Below are positions 61,286-64,000 of a DNA stretch of 64,000 nt, piece by piece. Origin of the DNA: Candidatus Coatesiibacteriota bacterium (GTDB taxonomy: Bacteria > RBG-13-66-14 > B26-G2 > JAUVZD01); assembly GCA_030602715.1 (NCBI GenBank), contig JAUVZD010000002.1, positions 124,001 through 188,000 of the forward strand, written 5' to 3'. A program made the position numbers and the translations under genes. Position 1 is the stretch's first letter. Each line of letters opens with the position of its first letter. The notes beneath the pieces were generated by a model. That model saw only the letters and a program-made list of their open reading frames with translations. It did no database searches and was not told the origin of the DNA.

Positions 61286-62079
61286 GAACTCTACTACTTA
61301 CCGGTAATCATCCGCGCCATCACTATATTGCCAAATCCCTCGCTGAAGCAGATTTGCTATCTGCAGTGATAATCGAAAAGCGAGAAGCCTTTGTTCCAGA
61401 GCCACCTACCGACCTTGACCCGCACCTGTCGCAATTGTATGTCAAGCACTTCCGTGAAAGGGAGGCGGCGGAACATTCATTCTTCGGTAATCCGGAAAAA
61501 AATCTGACTGAAATCCCTACAATAGCTGTAACTAAGGACGAACTTAACAGTTCTCGGGTCTGGGAATTCGTGGAGCTTCATCAACCCCAACTTGTCATCT
61601 CTTATGGAGTTCACTTTCTAAAGGAAGAGACACTCGCTCGCTTTCCGCAAGCCCGTTGGAATATCCACGGGGGACTCTCCCCATGGTATAAGGGTTGCAT
61701 CACCATGTTTTGGCCCAGCTATATGTTGGAACCACAGATGACCGGCGTAACTGTGCATCAATTATCAATGGAGCTTGACGGGGGTCCGATAATTCACCAA
61801 TGCTCTGGACCCCTAGTGAGGGGAGACGGCATCCATCAACTCGCCTGCCGATCTATACAGCGCATTGCCAAGGAAATGCCCACGCTTATTGCAAAACACT
61901 TCGCAGGCGACCTGAAACCTCCACAAAGACAGAGAAGCCCCGGCAAGCTATGGACATCCAGGGACTGGCGACCGGAACATCTGCATTTGATATACGATAT
62001 CTATCAAAACCGCATAGTTGACCATTATCTAGATGGGAAGTTCAGACATTTTGAACCGCAGACTGTTCGTCAATTATGA
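61282..62079 (+). CDS. Formyltransferase-family protein
   Basis: Starts within the previous stop (ATGA). 265 residues with the formyltransferase core: WNIHGGLSPWYKGCITMFWPS, including the N-x-H catalytic motif, and TGVTVHQLSMELDGGPIIHQC. Transfers a formyl group from formyl-THF to an amino sugar or amino acid. Cotranscribed with the DUF4910 gene, so both probably act in the same small pathway. Confidence 0.88.
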   Translation: MRTLLLTGNHPRHHYIAKSLAEADLLSAVIIEKREAFVPEPPTDLDPHLSQLYVKHFREREAAEHSFFGNPEKNLTEIPTIAVTKDELNSSRVWEFVELHQPQLVISYGVHFLKEETLARFPQARWNIHGGLSPWYKGCITMFWPSYMLEPQMTGVTVHQLSMELDGGPIIHQCSGPLVRGDGIHQLACRSIQRIAKEMPTLIAKHFAGDLKPPQRQRSPGKLWTSRDWRPEHLHLIYDIYQNRIVDHYLDGKFRHFEPQTVRQL

Positions 62080-62535
62080 TCGTTTAGATTGATTGCTATA
62101 GAACGAGCGAATGTACCTTTTCCTTAGTCTAAATATAAAGATTTTTTGCTAAAATAGCTAAAAAGCCACCCACTCAGCAGTAGATAAGGCGTTGGAGGGG
62201 TGAGTAGCAAGGGAACCACTAATCTACTCAGTTCCCGCCCTCAACCGGGCTCCAACCCTCGTAGAAATCATCATAAACAGCCTCCACCTTCCCGGGCACT
62301 AACTTTTCCTCCTCAACTATTCGGATCAAGAAATCGCGGAAGACCTCCCCGTTTTCGTTGTAGTTCTCTTGCTTCATCACGCTGTATAGGGCTACAGCGA
62401 AGCCATGCATCCCGCCGTCACGCTCCTTCACGCCTGCGGGCGTTGCCGGCGCCAATCTGCGGATGAATAAACCGGGGATGTATCCTATTTGAACATATTT
62501 ATGAAATAAAGCAGGTCTCCCGAAATCCCCATAAA
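62080..62535. other. Intergenic region with one weak ORF
   Basis: 456 nt. The only candidate gene is a 75-codon minus-strand frame at 62228-62455. The centre contains a TGCGGGCG-type GC stem near 62430-62460. Otherwise nothing is recognised. Confidence 0.4.
62228..62455 (-). CDS. Possible small acidic protein (low confidence)
   Basis: 75 codons from a TTG; the second half (GEVFRDFLIRIVEEEKLV, VEAVYDDFYEGWSP) has protein-like composition. No recognisable family or strong ribosome-binding site, so this may be a remnant. Confidence 0.3.
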   Translation of the reverse strand: MAPATPAGVKERDGGMHGFAVALYSVMKQENYNENGEVFRDFLIRIVEEEKLVPGKVEAVYDDFYEGWSPVEGGN

Positions 62536-63339
62536 TTAGAGATAAGTTTTAGCCAAAGTAGCCGCACCCAAAATAACGGTTACGACACCAATGATCATCA
62601 CCAGCCAACGAGCTGGCACTTTACTCACAAACCATGCGCTGGGTAAAGTTGAGATGAAGGCTCCCGCAGCAATAGGCACCGCCAACCCCCAATATATTCC
62701 CCCCTTAATAATTATATACAAGAATAATCCCACGCCACAGGTCAATCCCTCCGCCAGAGAGGTAATCCCAACCGCAGATGTGCCTTCTACTCCTGTTAAA
62801 ATCTGCCCACCCGTAACCAGGGGACCGTAGCCCCCTCCACTAATACCTTTGTTAAATGAAGCCAAAAGCCCCAGTCCAACCATCCTTTTCCAGGAGAATT
62901 TAAATTTTCGTCCCCAGGTAAATAGTATCACCAATCCTATACCAAGAATCAAAATACCGATATAGGTTTTCAAGGCTATTTTAGATATACTTACCGCAAT
63001 AAATACGGCAATCGTCGAACCTACAATACTACACACCGCTATGACCAGGGCTATGCGCAAATGCCTGCTTTTACGGGCTAAATTCACATTTCCGAATCTA
63101 TGATGGAAAACAGCGGCGGATATCCCGGTAATCAGTTCGGAGAAGAGGATTGCAGGAACCACCTCAAGCGGTTCAAAACCTAATAAGAGCAGAACCGGGG
63201 TAAGGGTGGTCCCATAACCCATACCCAAGGAGGAGTCCATCAACTCCAGCAGAAATGCCAAACCTACCAGCCCGAGCAGAATAGCCATACCAGAGAACGA
63301 AAAGGAGAACATATCCATCATCAAAACCTTCTCTCTCAA
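62536..63339 (-). CDS. TSUP (TauE/SafE) sulfite/sulfonate-type permease
   Basis: 267 residues, eight or nine TM helices. Signature pair: ELMDSSLGMGYGTTLTPVLLLLGF and later SFNKGISGGGYGPLVTGGQILTG, typical of TSUP. Exports or imports sulfite/sulfoacetate-type anions. The Rrf2 gene lies 131 nt upstream in the same direction, so the permease is probably its target. Confidence 0.9.
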   Translation of the reverse strand: MREKVLMMDMFSFSFSGMAILLGLVGLAFLLELMDSSLGMGYGTTLTPVLLLLGFEPLEVVPAILFSELITGISAAVFHHRFGNVNLARKSRHLRIALVIAVCSIVGSTIAVFIAVSISKIALKTYIGILILGIGLVILFTWGRKFKFSWKRMVGLGLLASFNKGISGGGYGPLVTGGQILTGVEGTSAVGITSLAEGLTCGVGLFLYIIIKGGIYWGLAVPIAAGAFISTLPSAWFVSKVPARWLVMIIGVVTVILGAATLAKTYL

Positions 63340-63470
63340 AGCAACGATATATGCCTTTACATAGAGCCGCAGATTTTCACTGATTAAAGAACCTTCAGCC
63401 CTGCTTCAAGAAAATCCAATTAAACATAATCATATAGGATAAGTAGTATAACTTTGAAAAATAAAAATGC

Positions 63471-63872
63471 TCATATAATGTCCGCCAGGGTCGTCTCTTC
63501 CAACCTTTCCGCCACGAAGTCACGAATATCCTTAAACACCTTCTTCAGTTTTTTCTCCTTCTCTATGGGTGTGGTATCATAGAAATGTTCGCTCACCGAT
63601 TCGGTGGGCGCCAAAGCACCATCAAAGAGACGGATTACCTTTGCCAGAGTTATCTCTTCCGCCGGCTTTGCCAAGCGATAGCCGCCATGTTGCCCCTTGG
63701 AGCTATATAAAAACCCTGCCCGTTTCAGGGTCAATAATATCTGCTCCAGAAACTTGCGGGGAATACTCTGCGCATTCGCGGTCCTCTGCACGGTAATGTA
63801 ATCGCGAGAATGGTTCCGCGCCAGATAGATCAGCGCAAGTAGTGCGTATTCACTGCGAGCGGTAAGTTTCAT
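63471..63872 (-). CDS. Rrf2-family transcriptional regulator (no Fe-S cysteines)
   Basis: 133 residues: winged-helix MKLTARSEYALLALIYLA, IPRKFLEQILLTLKRAGFLYSSKGQHGGY, then the dimerisation helix. The three cysteines that bind Fe-S in IscR/NsrR are absent, so it belongs with CymR-like members, which sense cysteine/sulfur status by protein contact. Fits the adjacent TSUP sulfur permease. The ATG at 63872 lies in an AT-rich leader. Confidence 0.9.
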   Translation of the reverse strand: MKLTARSEYALLALIYLARNHSRDYITVQRTANAQSIPRKFLEQILLTLKRAGFLYSSKGQHGGYRLAKPAEEITLAKVIRLFDGALAPTESVSEHFYDTTPIEKEKKLKKVFKDIRDFVAERLEETTLADII

Positions 63873-63911
63873 TGGATTTAAAAGAGTGTTAACTCAACTA
63901 ATCCTATAGAA

Positions 63912-63940
63912 TTACTAACATATTAAAAAGCCACTGTCAA
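63912..63940 (-). promoter_or_regulatory. Putative promoter of the Rrf2 gene
   Basis: Minus strand TTGACA (63940-63935), 17 nt, TAGTAA (63917-63912); the -10 is weak. An AT-rich stretch around 63895-63917 could be an autoregulatory site. Confidence 0.4.
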
Positions 63941-63943
63941 GCA

Positions 63944-63978
63944 AAAACTTCACCAGGGTGCAGGTCCGGTGAAGTTTT
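63944..63978. other. Hairpin near the right edge
   Basis: AAAACTTCACC and GGTGAAGTTTT, perfect 11-bp arms around a 13-nt loop. May terminate a leftward gene outside the window; the A/T flanks allow either direction. Confidence 0.5.
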
Positions 63979-64000
63979 CAGGAAATTCCTCTGCCCGCTC

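Overview
The window looks like a chromosomal contig from an uncultured, anaerobic, Gram-negative bacterium, probably from the FCB-like or candidate-phylum side of the tree (WOR-3/Coatesbacteria-type; inferred and not certain). Evidence: a flavodiiron protein with a high-molecular-weight rubredoxin, many signal-peptide proteins and small outer-membrane barrels, FlgD-like C-terminal sorting domains, an RND pump, a TonB-type C-terminal domain, and a GC-moderate genome full of short GC-rich palindromes.

Layout. 0-7.3 kb: O2/NO detoxification pair (FprA-Hrb), an ACR3 arsenite exporter behind a promoter/operator, and an RND pump plus adaptor behind a TetR-type palindrome. 7.5-13 kb: small secreted and TPR proteins, interrupted by an AT-rich island (DUF4209 protein and a RelE/ParE-type toxin-antitoxin pair) directly next to the ssrA (tmRNA) gene. 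13-24 kb: a secretome island with four tandem paralogues of a secreted W/D/G-rich protein, two more unrelated secreted proteins, barrels, a tRNA-Ile and GNAT enzymes. Six of these secreted proteins end in the same ~14-residue C-terminal signature, approximately V-[QR]-[PS]-x-S-[LIV]-G-x-[ILV]-[KR]-[AS]-x-[YF]-polar. I do not recognise it as a described sorting signal and regard it as the best candidate for a new system here.

24.5-27.8 kb: TonB-type protein, MNT/HEPN pair (HEPN broken by an in-frame TAG), small hypotheticals and a Doc toxin pair. 27.8-44.8 kb: a leftward phage cassette with Mu-type head genes (DUF935 portal, I-type protease/scaffold, DUF2190, gpT capsid, gp35-like, gp36/DUF1320), a non-contractile-looking tail (tube-like protein, frameshifted assembly chaperones, a very short tape measure, a large hub), a tRNA-guanine-transglycosylase/DpdA-like enzyme, LamG and fibre proteins, and lysis genes. 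No terminase, transposase, integrase or repressor is present, so this is a remnant, a domesticated particle or a GTA-like element, not a complete phage.

45-64 kb: secreted proteins with FlgD-like tails, an M23-like protein, then metabolic and redox genes (tautomerase, flavin reductase, isochorismatase-type hydrolase, FAD reductase overlapping an RlmN-like radical SAM enzyme), methyltransferases and cupins, a DUF4910/formyltransferase pair, and a TSUP permease next to an Rrf2 regulator.

A palindrome CCCCGCC-(2-5 nt)-GGCGGGG recurs about 19 times, both as intergenic terminator-like hairpins and inside reading frames, including capsid, portal and protease genes, where it encodes Pro/Gly-rich linkers. 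In one methyltransferase it sits exactly where the catalytic core is missing.
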